A stretch of DNA of 64,000 nucleotides from Daucus carota subsp. sativus (Eukaryota > Streptophyta > Magnoliopsida > Apiales > Apiaceae). Location: positions 44,479,598-44,543,597 of the forward strand of contig NC_030385.2 of assembly GCF_001625215.2 (NCBI RefSeq). Reading direction: 5' to 3'. A program made the translations under genes and the position numbers. Positions within the stretch are counted from its first letter, which is position 1, and the number at the start of each line of letters is the position of its first letter. The notes beneath the pieces were generated by a model. That model saw nothing but the letters and a program-made list of their open reading frames with translations, did no database searches and had not been told where the DNA came from. This document shows positions 11,601 through 25,424 of this stretch, piece after piece.

Positions 11601-14600
11601 ATTCAAAATATAATTTACAAATGCATGATAATTTTAGTATTTTAACTTTTAGAAGAAAATGTTAGATCTTGTTGTATATAGATCAGAAAATCATTATCAA
11701 ACATAACATAATCTGCATTTTAAAAGTATAATATTAAATGAAAGAGTGTTTAGAGTCTTAGAATTTAGATCGTGTACCGTTAAAGAGAAAAAGTAAATAA
11801 AAAAATTCATGATCTTGAATTGCAAAATTATAAGGTAGATCTATTTTATCTGACAATAATGATATTTGGAGTCTTTTTTATGAAAATTTTGGCGGACCAA
11901 CAACCACAACGAACACAGAACAAGATCTCGTGAAAGATATATATATATGCAAGATGTATATGACAGATAAGCGAAATTCAATTTCTTCATTTATATACAT
12001 ATCAAAATGCTACAAGTTACGGAGTATATCAAAATGCTCCCAATGATCAGCATACATCAAGTTATATATTGGCCTGATGCTAGGGCGCAACTGCCGGGCA
12101 TTTTACATCCGGAATTAACCCTAAATTTTAACTGAGAAAACATTGCCTAATTACACTAGTTACTAATAACATGTATTATAACAAAAAAGAAAAGAAAAGA
12201 TCGAAGAGATATTGTGTCAAATGTCAAGTCAAACAATTTTATTCCCCTAAATTAAGGAGTATCATCCGGTTAACACTTGCGCTCAGTTGCTCTTAATTAA
12301 CCTAAAATCTTCTCTCTAACTTCAGCTAATGTCCTCACATTAGAAACACTATTTTTGTCGTGCACAAAAACACATATATATTGCATGGACGTTCGTAACC
12401 CTAATTTGGTGTTGAGTCAATTACTTTAGTACATATATATACTGCACTGTGATTAACGTGCCCAATCAACCAAAACGATAACAGTTGATTATAACAACTG
12501 TTATCAATTCCTCTTCACGTACAGATATACAGAAGAACATGATTACGATAAATGTGCAAAAGCTTCGGACTGTACTAGATGCTCTGCCGCCAGAGAGAAA
12601 AGAAGTGAGAGTGGTAAATATTTCGAATAATATAGGATCGTATCAAGACTTCAGTTCTCGATGACATTAAAATTTTAGATGAATCGGTTACTTGATGGTT
12701 TATATTATATATAAGGATTAATATATTGTTGCAAGAGATTAATGACTTGCATGTAATAGTGTATGGGTGTGAGTATATACAAGTACGTATGTCAAAGAAG
12801 ATTTGTAAATACAAGCTTTTCGGGATAAATTAATTTGGTGCTTTTTGTGCATGATTGAAACTCTATGTCAACATGTTACTGCAAAAAAATGTTCTTCAAC
12901 AAAGGAGGGAAGAAAAAGAAGAAAAACGAAAGAGGGAAAGGATATAAAGACACGAAAGTGTAGGAAAGAGAGAAAATTCTAGTGGCTAAATTTTCCTTTC
13001 AAAGGGTAAATTTGATATAAAGTAAGTTAAAATGTGGTCTCTTTATATGTGAGTCTTTGGTAGGGATATAATATGGCTTTTTATATGGGCCTAGAGAGGC
13101 TAAAGAGCCATTTTTGTCTTTGAGAAAGAAGAAGTTAGTGTGAGTTCTTTTCTCTAAGGTACTTTTGCATGGAAATGAACTCTTGTGATTAAATCGTTTT
13201 CTGTAAAATTAAATTAGGCTCGAATTACTACAGACTGGTACGAGGCTACGAGCTAGTAGACCATATGTATACATAACCCATATGTTCCTGCATGCAGTTG
13301 ATTATGGAGATATGCAGTTGAAATTCTTTTCTCATACTTAGATATGCAGTATCTAAGTTATTGTTTTCGATTTTCATATTATCATAAATGATGCTTTTGT
13401 ATTATCATAAATTAGCACTTATTTTTCCTCTGAATTTTTAATACATCACTATGGCACTATTTAATATTTAAAACCAAGCTCAAAAGTTGATGTGAAATAT
13501 TTCATATAATAAATAATCAGGTCAAGCTGAATTAGTACATTGCTACGATTTTCAATATTTTCATATAGAATTTTCAATATACACAAACATTCAATTTTAG
13601 AAATTTGTATTTCTGATACAAATTTGAACTTGGTTTTTCGTATCAAGGTAAGTCGTCGCCCAGGCCAACTTTCACGTCTTTCTCCTCCTGTTTTTCTCAC
13701 CAACTAGAAGAAAATATTAACGTACTAGATCTCAAATTTTTTATTCCAGACTGCCCGAAAGAGTTTGATCATGTATTATACATATTTTTAAGCATCCAAT
13801 CGATAATATATCAAAAATATATATATCACATATAAATCCATACAGTACTGGTATCTCTCGTGACCCTTGATGATCTCCTTCCCTTGCTTTTATTTTTCTC
13901 TCCGACAAAAATACGAACGTGCCATGCATGGTGCTGTCTCTGTTTGCACAGACCTTCTTCTACTTACTTTGACCATCTCCTTTATTTTCTTCCATACAAA
14001 TATTCATCCATTAGAAAAAGACACCCAACTACTCTAGAGACAGAGATTCGTATGTGTATGCGTGTACATCCCCTCAGTATCTTTCCATTAATAATTGCTC
14101 CAAACAAAACTGTTTCTGATCTACACTAAGCGTGATCAGAGATTAAATGTTAATTAATCAGAATGCTCTATCTTAATTTAATCTGATTCAGTAGAGCTTT
14201 GTAGAAAATGCAATTGTTTGGAAACGGACAAAGGAGTGTGCGAGAAGAGACGGATGAAAGAACCTTGTAGCCTTGTCGTTTAGGTTTCACATTTTGATTC
14301 CATTTTCCTCTCTCTTGGCCCGGATTTCGAAATTACTAAATTACTTAAACTACCGATAATATGTTTAGTGACTAGCGTTTTAATAAGAAATGTTCTCTAG
14401 CATAATTATAAATTATTCATTTTTGAAAAAAATAAAAATAAAACGCAGAATCTTAAACAAGCGAAATGATAAATAAGTTAAATCTATACTGTACTCTGAT
14501 AATATATTAAGTAATTAATTAATTTGAAATTTAAAATTATAGAAAAAACAGCTCAACATGATTTTATAGAATAATCTAGATTGGATTATATAAATTATTG

Positions 14601-15692
14601 GGTTTGTAAAAAATTTATCCATATGCGCTCTGTGTTTTAAGTTGTCTCTCCTTGAAATTCCAACTTACGTAGTAGCATCAATATTTTCAAAGGTATCGGC
14701 AGTGCGGTCATGTGAGAGGAAGTGGGGTTCTGCATTTTGGATATTATAGAATAGAATCTTCTTCCTCTCTCTTTCATGCTACTGTTTCTTAATTCATTTA
14801 CTACGCTACATACCCTCTACTGTGTTCCAAACAAATATTTTACGTATGTATTTTCATCTATTAATCGTAACAACTGGAAGCCCTTTTTTCTCACATTTCA
14901 CGCGCCTATATATCTCTATGTATCACTGCAAAATTCGACATTTTTCTGCAAACCTTCGACTTCCGATAAATTAAATGAGATCTCGATGTCATGTCGATAT
15001 TTTTTTCTGTAAATGTGAATTTTATAAAATTATTTAAAAAAATAGGATGCGTAGTCTGCGGCTCTGCGCTTCTATCGAGGATAAATTTAAGTTTCTGTGA
15101 TTCATCGTAAATAATAGTTAGATTTTTGTCGCAGATTGACGAGTGAAAAAGGTGTACATAGCTCCAACTTGTTCGATGTTCACATATAAGGCCACTTTTT
15201 TAATAACAAAGTTGAGCTAGTTTGCATCTAGATTGATGCAAGTGTAAGAAGATGCATGTGTCTAAGTTGCTAATTATTACATTATGATATATGAATATGG
15301 AAAATGGGGAATGAAGCAGAGGATGTACATAAACTAATTGAAACCCACAAAAATCCAACGCAAGAATCACGAGAATTGCATATGGCTGATATAAATATAG
15401 ACGCGTAAATAGTTATAGATTTCGAAAATAAATAGTACAAGGCGGGCCTGTGTCCATGTCAGCCGCTGCAATGGTGTTCAGTCGCAAACCAACGAAAGAA
15501 GGAACAATGACAGCAAGTGTTACAGTAAATTAGAAGATAAGAAAATAGTTCTTCAAAATCATCAATCCAGAATAGAAACAAAGAGGATAGATTAGCATCA
15601 ATAGTTTCTACTGTATATTTCATTTATAATTCAAACTTTATGCTTATATATTCCATATGTACCGGCATGTGCTAGTACACATATATCACTTA
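8619..15692. other. Long gene-free AT-rich region
   Basis: About 7 kb with only short open frames of no recognisable family. It holds a perfect 69-bp tandem duplication at 9319-9456 and a small palindrome at about 12476-12506 built on AACAGTTG/CAACTGTT (paired MYB-type core). I looked for common plant microRNA sequences and tRNA genes and saw none. Confidence 0.5.
9319..9456. repeat. Perfect 69-bp tandem duplication
   Basis: Two identical 69-bp units, 9319-9387 and 9388-9456, each beginning ATTCTTCGAATTTAATCC and ending CATGCTGATTTT. The absence of differences suggests a recent duplication, or an assembly artefact. Confidence 0.9.
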
Positions 15693-15700
15693 TATGCACT

Positions 15701-15768
15701 CAGTGGCGGATCTGACTACAAATTAAGGGAGTCAGTTGTCCCCTTCCCCCTACTAAGATCCGCCTCTG
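15701..15768. mobile_element. Minute hAT-type MITE (68 bp)
   Basis: Starts CAGTGGCGGATC and ends GATCCGCCTCTG, an almost perfect inverted repeat. The flanks are identical 8-bp copies of TATGCACT at 15693-15700 and 15769-15776. Only about 44 bp separate the terminal repeats. CAGTGGCGGA is a common hAT MITE end. Confidence 0.8.
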
Positions 15769-15776
15769 TATGCACT

Positions 15777-18700
15777 TGGTCGGTCAACTTGAATTGGATA
15801 TATTATGTGATGGGGAAACGGAAAATACCTTAATGTTCCTGTATAATTTATTTTTAGGATTTTCTTATCTAAAATTTATTCAAGAACAAATTTTTCAAAA
15901 AAAAAAAATAGGAAAGAGTAAACAGATACCTTTGTTCTACGAGTTAAAACAGTATTCAGTAGCATATTGGTGAACGTACGTGTAGGAAGCTAGCTAGCTT
16001 GGATATAGTTGGATGTGGGGAATTAGTAAAACCAGCTTGAGCATAAACTGAGTTCCAACAAGTAATGAGTAGCATATGCATGATCAAATGATCAGCTGGG
16101 ATAGCTAAGAATAAATCTTACTACTCATCATTTTTTTCTTTATTGTTGATTCAGGGCCATATTACGTCCCTACATCCTCTCCTGTTACCGAGTAGTAGTA
16201 TATCATAAGCTAGAGGAGTGCCTTGTTTTAGGCCGATATGATTCACCTCCTGGGAGGATTGCAAGGAAAAAGGCAACTGATCGTGTGTGTTAGAATATGG
16301 ATTGCGTTCATCTCCTGAGTGTCTTGTTTTAGGTTGCGTTCGCGTAAGCATATTCATCAGAATATGGATTGTTTTCGAAAAATATATTTCATATTTAAAT
16401 ATTATTTTTTATATTTAATATTTACAAAATATTCAATATTTCTTAATCACAGAAGTATGTATTCATTCCAGAAATATATACATAACTACATATTTTTTAA
16501 AAAAAAAATAGAAGTGACTATTTTGAAAAAGTAAAATAAATAAAATAATGTATGTTTTCTCCTGCACTAAACTTGATTTACTATTTCGAAATAGTGCACT
16601 AAAAATCTATGATTAATTAAAAAATTCTGATTAATCCTTAAAGAAATTCCACCTATTACTCTTTGACTAAAGATATGCTATTTATTAAAAATTCTTAGAT
16701 TTTTTTTTTTGTAAATCCGAAATCGCTAGGTTGATCAATAGATTTAATTTTCGATTTTTAAAACTTAAATTAAATAAATTTTAATAAATTTCGATACTGA
16801 GAGTGAATCAACAAGTTCGTCATATCGCTGGATTGTAAAAAAAACAGTGATGGATGACATAATCGTAACGTAAAAATAATTGAACACGCCTGATGAGTGA
16901 TAACTGATATGCCAGGTTAGAACCTAAGTTGACAAGGCTCAAGTCGAAACATGACTAGCTAGCTAACGTCTGCACCTGGATGTGCATTGAATGCAGATAG
17001 GCGGCTTAGCTATGCCGATACAGATTGTACTATTTGAACAATTAAGCTCTGCACCCATACTCGTCATCTTTGCTCGATTCTCAATGATCTTTTCGCCATT
17101 TTTTCCCTGCTACTAGCTACTCTTACTATCCAGGGAAGGGATAGTGTTATTGTCCATTGTTTAATAAGCTTCGTTGGGTTCCTTGCCGGAATTTCTGGGC
17201 TGCTTACCCATATTAGCCCGACGACAGTATAAACTTAGCTTCCTTCCCAATCAACCTCTTCCTCTACGGTAAATTAGTACTCCCTCCGTCCTCTTTGAGT
17301 TCTAATGTTGCGGCACGTACTTTAATCTTTCTCTGTAATATAGTTTTATAATTTTTACTTTTCTGAACAAAAATTTTATATTTAAATATTTATTCATAAA
17401 ATACATAATTTTAAATTAAGTTTTAAATTATATTTTATAAAAACATTAAAGTGAGTGTCAAATAGTGAATATATAAAACTAAATGAGAAAGAATTGGGAG
17501 TGGAAGTATGAAATATTTTTAGCATGGCTTGTTAATTTATTTATTTTATGTCATTCGGCATCCGTTTGACGTCATATGTAATTAACTTCGGCCTTTAATG
17601 TAGTATCATCAATGACTTAACTGATGTGATTAATTGCTGTCAAGTGGTTCAGACTTTCAGTTAAGAGTCCTGCTTCTGATTATGTGCTTGCAGCTGGTTT
17701 ATCCGCCAGGTGTCAAACAAGCTTTTAGCTTATTTCAGAGTATCTTGAGTCCGATTAAGATCGGAATGATGATGACAATCACATTTGTCCTTCTAATTAT
17801 AGTTGGCTCAACTGAAAGTTTTTAATATGGATTATTAAATTTTATTATGTAAAGTTTAACTGTGATGATACTGATTTTAGGAACGGCATATGTTGATTTT
17901 TCGGGAAGTCATTGCAATACTTTTAAATTTAAGTATTTGAAAAAAGTAGAAGTCGTGACTCGGGAGACAAAAGATAGTGAGAGCGTTTGGATAAATTTAA
18001 AAAAAAATTAGTTCTTACTTAAAATAAAACAATGGACTAGAAGTGAGAATTAAATAGTTAATAAAGTATTTGAAAAAAAAAACAGAATCTCTGAGAGAGA
18101 ATTTAACATTTTTAGCTTTTTAAAAATGTTTCTACTTATTTAAACAAACGGGTGAAAAAAAATAGAAGCGCAATATAACTTCTGACTTCCACTAAACAAA
18201 CATGGTAGTATTCTCAACTTCTTATAGGTATTCCTTGAATTTGTGTATAAATGATACGAATAAATATTTCAGGTTAAGCACCCGTTAAATATTTTAAATT
18301 TCTGAAATGACGGTTTAACCATCATCCAAACAATTTCACCCTTCCTCTTCTTAGTTCGTAAGAAATGTTTTATATATTATTTTGAAATCCAAGTCGTTCT
18401 ACTGCCCTTGGATTTCACTAAAATAAAATTATTGGAGTTCAATTATCGTAACTAATTTCAGCTGGAATAAAATTATCTTAATATTCAAGCTCGATTCATT
18501 TCCTTGCAATTTAAACACAACTATGTCTCAAATATTTTCTCGAATTCGAAACTAAAAAACCGTTCAACTCGAATGATTCTCCAACCCTACCAACACACTT
18601 TTATAACTGTTAATTTCTCCAGCAAAAAGAAAATAAAAAAGAAAAAAGCTCCCCAACGCAGAATGGCAGTCAGTTAAAGTGGTGAGCAGAGAGCATATAT

Positions 18701-20334
18701 GTCCCTAACACCTGCCCAAAGACGCATATACGTATATGCTCGATGTTATTGTAGTTTGGAATATTAGCTACAGATGAAAGAGAAAAAAGTGAAAAAGAAG
18801 AAGAAAGGTGAGAGATGGAAGAAGAAGAACAACAAGAGTCGTCACCTAGAGCACAGCCTTTAAAATCTCGTCACGCTGTTCGATGGCTCTTTTTATTTTT
18901 ATTATTTTTTTATTAGCAGTAACTGTGGGACGAAATTAAATAATTGTGTAGTGGATTCGAGATTTTGACAAGAAGGTACGGTTCCGTTAGAATACAAGAG
19001 GAAGGTTACAAATTGAAAAGATGACGCCCGTTTGACGATGAGGGCGAAGCAAAATTAAAATCACCTTCTGCACCTCTTCTTTCTTCTTTTTCTTAATTAT
19101 TCTATTCCGGTCATTTCTATCAGTTGGTTTTCGTGTAGTGCACAGTAAATTATTAAGGTGGAAATATCTGCCGATATTGCCCTTGATTTGTACTGTGTGA
19201 GCTGCACAGTATTAACGTGTTTGATCTTTAGTCACTGTGCAAATAATGGCTTCATTTCTAAGTTCTGTGCATTCTGTATACCTGAAATTTGTATATTTGG
19301 TCATTTTAGATAATTGATTTTAATCGAGATAAAAAATTTCAGTTACGTTATATATTGTGAGTATTCATTATAATATAGCTAAAGTGTTTGTTGAAATATA
19401 ACCTAAGATCCGATTGAGTCCATCCTCGAACATCTTAAAATTTTGTATGAATTCTGGGGAGGTCTAAAATTCGACTTTACCAAAATTTTAGATGGGTTGA
19501 TTTCTTATAGTATCTTCAGCTATCGGCTCGTTGGTAAGACAAGAGCTTCAAGCCTGATTTTTGATACAAATACAATATTAGAACTTTCTAATGAGCGGAG
19601 ACGGGTATTATGTCGTTTAGATTTTATGGTTCTTATCGCATGTATAATTTAGTTTTTCTAGTGTTTTTGTAAATTTTTTTGGGCATGTAATTGAATTCGA
19701 GGCATTGTGCGCAAATTTAAAGGATATTAACAATCGTCATAACTTAAAAGATTTAGAAAAAAATTTGCGCGAAAGAAAGGAACAAAACGAAACACTTTAT
19801 TCATGCAAAAAACGCTGTTGAACGTCCTTTGATATACGTATATTCACACACAGGAAGACTGAAAACGAGAGGGGCAAAACGATAAGTATAGTGCAGGGGG
19901 TTTGATAAAAGCAGATGCGATTTAAAATACGAATGAAAAATTGATCCTTTTGATAAACAAAAAGGAGAGCGGGGAAATAGGCAAACAAGCGTTTTCTCAA
20001 AAAGAGACAAAAAGGCAAGAAAGGGTTGCAGTGTCAATTTCACTCCCCGGTCTTAAATAAACCACCACTCTCGTGCTCTTGTGCGTGTGCGGAGCCAAGT
20101 GAAACCCAAAAAATTAAATAAATTTGTCACGGGATTGTCTTGAAAGGCCCTTATTTCACAGTCCTAGACAGACAGACACATATTCTCCTCTCTCTACATA
20201 TTACCCCTCAGATTCCCTTGTTCTCGTCAATTTTTATTATCTTACTCTCTCCACTCTTAGGGCTACTTAGCCTACTAACACTCATCTACAAACATAAGGT
20301 TGTTTTGTTTTTCATTCTTGGTGGTTTTTGAGTA
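15777..20334. other. Gene-free region upstream of HSFB4
   Basis: AT-rich DNA without a recognisable gene. It contains one degenerate Stowaway-like element (17280-17507). The final few hundred bases hold the promoter and leader of HSFB4. A purine-rich stretch (GAAGAAG type) lies at about 18780-18835. Confidence 0.5.
17280..17507. mobile_element. Degenerate Stowaway-like MITE
   Basis: The left end is CTCCCTCCGTCCTC after TA. The right end is decayed (AATTGGGAGTGGAAG followed by TA). It is about 228 bp of non-coding AT-rich sequence with internal self-complementarity. Confidence 0.55.
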
Positions 20335-21559
20335 ATGGCGCTGATGCTTGATGAGTGTGAGAGCATTTTGCTCTCTTTGGACTCGCATAAGTCTGTCCCG
20401 GCTCCGTTTCTTACGAAGACTTATCAGCTCGTTGATGACCCGGCCACGGACCATATCGTCTCGTGGGGTGAAGATGATAGTACCTTCGTTGTGTGGCGGC
20501 CCCCCGAGTTCGCCCGAGACCTCCTCCCGAATTACTTCAAGCATAACAACTTCTCGAGCTTCGTTCGTCAGCTCAACACCTATGTAAGTCGGATACTTTT
20601 GGCCGAGTCCTTGAGTAAAACTTTAAATAATTTTTTTAACTGAGTCGGACTTTGGCCCGAATTAGTATTTATTGGTTCGGACACTTTAATCATACTGATG
20701 TTGTGTTTTTTATTTTTTGATAATTAAAGTTATGTGCCTTACAAATTAATATATGTTCTAATACATTTCGGGATGATTTGTTGGGCAGGGTTTTAGAAAG
20801 ATTGTACCGGACAGATGGGAGTTTGCGAATGAATTCTTCAAGAAAGGAGAGAAGCATTTACTCTGCGAGATCCACCGCAGAAAAACATCTCAGCCGCAAC
20901 AAATGTCTCTAAACCACCACCACCAGTCCCCAATGGGGATTCACCACCCCGGCTTCTTCTCCTACCCGAACCGTCTCAGCATTTCTCCCACCGACTCCGA
21001 CGAGCAGGCCAACAACTGGTCATGCGAGTCTCCGCAGCCTCTCTCGTCCCCTAACGGAGCCGCAGCACCGAACATATACAACACCTCCGTCATGGCCTTA
21101 TCCGAAGACAACGAGAGGCTCCGAAGGAACAATAACATGCTAATGTCCGAGCTAGCTCATATGCGAAAGCTCTACAATGACATTATCTATTTCGTTCAGA
21201 ACCATGTTAAGCCTGTGGCGCCTAGCAATTCTTACCCTCCTTCTCTCATTTTACCAAATGGCTTAGCCCCCTCAGGCGTTGCGATGAGCGGTAACGGATC
21301 GGGGGTGCAACAAAAGAGTATGAACCAGCACTTTAATATCGGGTATCATAATCAACAATATAATCATCAGACGAATAATATGACGAAACAAGGTGGTAAT
21401 GAAGGAGCCAAGCTATTCGGCGTGCCACTTCAGTGCTCGAAGAAAAGATCGTTACACCCGGAGTTCTTGGGGAGCATGGGAATGAGCACAAACAAGCCAA
21501 GATTGGTGTTGGAGAAAGATGATTTAGGGTTGAATCTTATGCCCCCTTCACCATGTTAA
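20335..21559 (+). CDS. HSFB4: Class B heat shock transcription factor, HSFB4 type
   Basis: Two exons (20335-20583 and 20789-21559) encode 339 residues. The single 205-bp intron (TAT|GTAAGT to GGCAG|GGT) falls between NTY and GFRK inside the DNA-binding domain, the conserved plant HSF position. The N-terminus [20 protein letters not shown] is the HSFB4 signature. The DNA-binding domain spans about residues 19-115 ([43 protein letters not shown]). A heptad oligomerisation region covers about 185-223 ([10 protein letters not shown] to FVQNHV), without the class A insertion. The tetrapeptide-type repression motif LFGVPL is at 292-297, next to a basic cluster (KKR, about 301-303) that may be the nuclear signal. 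Class B factors lack the AHA activation motif and usually repress. Arabidopsis HSFB4 is SCHIZORIZA, which specifies root ground-tissue fate. The gene is intact, and its leader is preceded by AT-rich DNA. Confidence 0.95.
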
Positions 21560-23194
21560 TTACTTAAGCTTGCTTTCTTTTTGTTCTTAGTTACACCCAT
21601 TTAAGAAATCTCATGAGCTTTTAATTTAGCTGTCGCTTGTTGAATAATTAATCTTCAATATTTTTATTGTGTTCCTTCTGCGTATCTTTGATGGGATGTT
21701 GCCATGTTGGTGTGTGCTTCTGCATTGTAATTTATCTAGTAATGTATATATTGAAGTTTTGGGGAACTTGAGGATGAATATATGAAGCTTAACCTAGACT
21801 ATATTTAATTATATTGTATTATTGATCAATTATAATTATGAGTTAGAGTTGGATGAGTAAAAAAGAGTTGAATATCTTGGCGCTCCTGGTCATCTGTTCC
21901 TTCTTATTTTCTTTATTTGTGGAGGATATTATATGGTCCCAGTGATGTTTCGGTTGCATTCATTAATGAAGAGATCCAAATATTGTCCTTTTTCAGTTTC
22001 ACAGTGGATGAAACTCACAAGGGTTTTGTTTCATCACACACCTGCTTGTTCCATGCCAAAGTTTCTCTGGGTCCTTTTAAGGCAACGCATTAATGACTCT
22101 GTGTGCACCATTACATATACATTTTGAATATGCTCCCTATATATGCCAAGAAATTTAGTGGTACTCCAGTAAGTACTTGTTCGTCTTTTAATTTCAGACG
22201 ATTCCTCAAATTAATATATGCTAGCTAGCTAGTACTACTACCATTGACTCTCTCTCTGAGGGGAGAGAGACTCTTTCCCTGTGGAGAGAGATGGAGGGAG
22301 GAAGGGAGTGAGAGAGAGAGAGAGATGAGATGAGAGACGGAGAGAGAGAGGGAGAGGGAGAGGGAGAGGGGGAGAGAGAGAGAGAGAGAGATGAGAGAGG
22401 GAGAGAGAGCAGCTGACATCCACTGATATACAATTCTTTTCAGAGATAGATAAATAAGAAGCTCATAATTGTGGTATAATAAGCATTATTTTCACCAAGG
22501 AAAGGAAGGGCATCATCATAGGTTGTGATTAAGGTTAGAATCTCAATTTTCTCGTGAAAATGAACAAATAGTACTAATGAGTGGTCACCCAAAGTCAAGA
22601 AAGAAACACACACAGATGCAAAACAAAAAGATAGGTAAATAATACTCCATGATATGCATGTATATGTAATAATAATAGACTGAGTAAAAATATGTGGGTT
22701 CGGTGTTATAGAAACGTTCCTATCAAACCTTACCTTCTATGCACTTGTTGCTTCTCAGAAAACCTCTGCCTTTCCTACTTTAAGTATCTCATATCTATCT
22801 CTCTTCAATCCCCTCCTCCTTTCCCCTCTCCTCAAATAGTGACATTTCTTACTGTAGGAAAGAGAGTGTCCATTTTGGCTGGTTTAATGTTTCTTATTGT
22901 TTTGACTGTACATTTCTTATTGTTTTGACTGTACATTGACCATATATTTCTAAAATATTTGCAAACCTCAGTTATTTAACTATAATTCTTGAAAATAAAT
23001 TTTATTTTATAAGTAAATTTTAGTTTTAATACGATTTAAAATGATTTTAACATCCGGAGTTGATTCATACAAAACCAACTCGTTACTGAAATTAGCACCC
23101 GTATATAATTTGCCTTTCGTAATTCGCTCTATCAGAGTTTCGAATTAATAGTTTTTTTGGAATTATCAGAAGATCGGTAATTGTTCATAAATTT
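21560..23194. other. HSFB4 downstream region with GA-rich microsatellite
   Basis: AT-rich sequence apart from a purine-rich tract at 22245-22410 made of GA and GGGAGA units. Open frames through this tract are low-complexity artefacts. No gene was seen. Confidence 0.5.
22245..22410. repeat. GA-rich low-complexity tract
   Basis: Dominated by GAGAGA with GGGAGAGG interruptions; the reverse strand reads as CT repeats. It is an interrupted dinucleotide microsatellite. Confidence 0.85.
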
Positions 23195-23196
23195 TA

Positions 23197-23489
23197 CTCC
23201 CTCCTTCCCATATTAATAGTCCACTTTGTCAAGAAAAAATTTCCCATATTATTTGTCCATTTTCTTTGTCCAATACAAATTATAACAAGTTTCAATGTTA
23301 ACATTTACTAGTTCACACAATTTTCATTATTTACAATGCAAACTATGTTGACTTTTAACCAAAATGAATGAAAACTTGGTAGTATATTTGTATAACCAAT
23401 GCATGACAATGATAACAACATATCACATTTAATACTTCTTAATTTGTGTGATTTGTGCAAAGTGAACAATTAAAATGGGAAGGAGGGAG
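23197..23489. mobile_element. Stowaway-like MITE
   Basis: Starts CTCCCTCCTTCCCATATTAA and ends AAAATGGGAAGGAGGGAG, with TA at both borders. It is 293 bp and non-coding. Confidence 0.75.
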
Positions 23490-23993
23490 TATTTGAAGTT
23501 GAGACGAGTCACGTGGAGGAAGCATGTGCAGTGCAGCAGAAGGATAGATATATTGTTCAGGAGAAGAAAATGATAAAAGATACTGAGTGTCTGTGTTCGC
23601 TTATTTTTGAAATATTATACGGAAAGGTATAAACATATATACTTTGAATAAGGCTTGATTTGCTTAGTTTATGTCTTCCCAAGCTCACTTTATTGACATT
23701 TATATAAATCGTAGAAGAAAACTTTATTGACAATTTTTAACTTTATCATAAATTAGCGTGCATCTGGATGCATGGTAAAAACTAAAAATAAATACCTAAG
23801 TAAAAGTTATTGGAACCAACCTCTGCTTTAGTAGAAGGTGCGGAGCTTTTTCTAGTAATCTAATTTTTCCAGATTTCAAGTATTCTTTTTAGTTGGGATT
23901 CGAAATTCACACTTTTGTGTATATATTTACTTGCTTTGTGTTATGTTCGGCTAGTTTTTACACCTATAATTCAATAATAACTACTCCCTCTGT

Positions 23994-24217
23994 TTTTTTT
24001 ATATGACGCTTTGACTTTTGGCACACATTTTTAAGTGCTTTGACCGGTTAGTGAAAAATATTATTTTTTGAATTTTCTTTTTTTGAATAAAAATTTTGAT
24101 TATATATTATTATTCAGAAAAAGAAATTTTGAAAAATAATATTTTTAACTACCCGGTCAAAGCACTTAAAAGTGTGTGCCAAAAGTCAAAGCGTCATATA
24201 AAAAAAAACAGAGGGAG
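23994..24217. mobile_element. Stowaway-like MITE, near-perfect hairpin
   Basis: Starts CTCCCTCTGTTTTTTTTATA and ends with its complement (AAAACAGAGGGAG), flanked by TA. The arms, including TATGACGCTTTGACTTTTGG, are almost perfect inverted repeats over about 100 bp. Confidence 0.8.
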
Positions 24218-25424
24218 TATCTTAATATAACCTCTTAGTGTATAAAAAAAAATATATACTATTTACTATCATATTTAAACATATTACTATATTACTTCAA
24301 TTAAAATAATATGTTTTTGTTTACAATCGTTTATAGTAAAATGTGAAATTTATAAAAATCAGTTTCAAAAAGTAATATAAAAAATAGAAACACCTATATT
24401 TTGTATGCATGAGGATCGTGAGCTGGTGCAACAGTTTTGATGTTTTTTTTATTTTTTTTGTCATAACATTTTGATGTTCATTTAATAGATACAACAGATA
24501 CTTGTAATATTCTCTAAACCCAGCAGAAATGTGGTACCATGTCGCTAACAGTCTTCAAGTTCATTTAACACATACTTATAAATGTACTCAAAATAAACAT
24601 ACTTATCTCGTATAAATAATATAAGTTTTATAAGATCATCTCTAGAACTCTCGTCTTTATAAAAAATTAGTTTGTCCTATCCCAAACATTCAAAACTTCC
24701 TGAATTCGTAAGTTAGATAAATACATATTCATTCATAAAATTCTTCCCAGAGTTCGAAAAATAGATAAAATCATACATAAAAGTTTGCATAAAATCATTT
24801 GGCGAAAAAAAAAAGTTGGCATAAAATCAAATGTCCAAACCTTTATCAACTAAATTTCACGTGTCATAAACCATATTCGGCAATAACAAAGCATATTTTG
24901 TTAATAGAATAAGAACCAATTTGTTTTACTTTTGCGGTATATTATATTTTCTATGAAAATCAAATAATTCTGGAAAAAAATTGAAGTCAAATCATTATAA
25001 AATTTGTTCAATAATTGTTATAATTTTGTGGTTTAAAACATATTTAATACTCCAATATAATTAATATACATAAAAAAATTATATTTAAATCCATTTTTAC
25101 AAACCCAATTTATATAAAATTCTGTTATAACCTATATATTTAAAATATATTAATCTGAATAAATTAATAATTTCGCAAAATAGATATAAAAAATTACCAG
25201 TACATCCTACCGCATATAACAAGAGTGTTGAAGTAATACAAATATTTCAGTAAAACGGATATTTTGCAAATATCAAATCCAACGCACTGATCAGAAGAAA
25301 ACGAGGTACACCAAATATAAGAATCGGCCCCAATACCTCTCAAAAAAATCAAAAATTGGGCCAATAAGATGGCCATAACTGAACATGACTTATTCAAAAA
25401 AATCAAAAATTGGGCCCAATAAAA

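Noticed and set aside
17960..18240. Possible hAT or Harbinger MITE (GCGTTTGGATAAAT ... AAACAAAC)
   Set aside because: Ends cannot be paired cleanly and no target duplication is visible.
20275..20587. Antisense and alternate-frame open frames over HSFB4 exon 1
   Set aside because: They are shadows of a strongly conserved coding exon with correct splice sites and full domain match on the plus strand.
22221..22433. Three overlapping minus-strand frames rich in Ser-Leu
   Set aside because: They are readings of the GA-rich microsatellite; all frames are open because GA/CT repeats lack stops.
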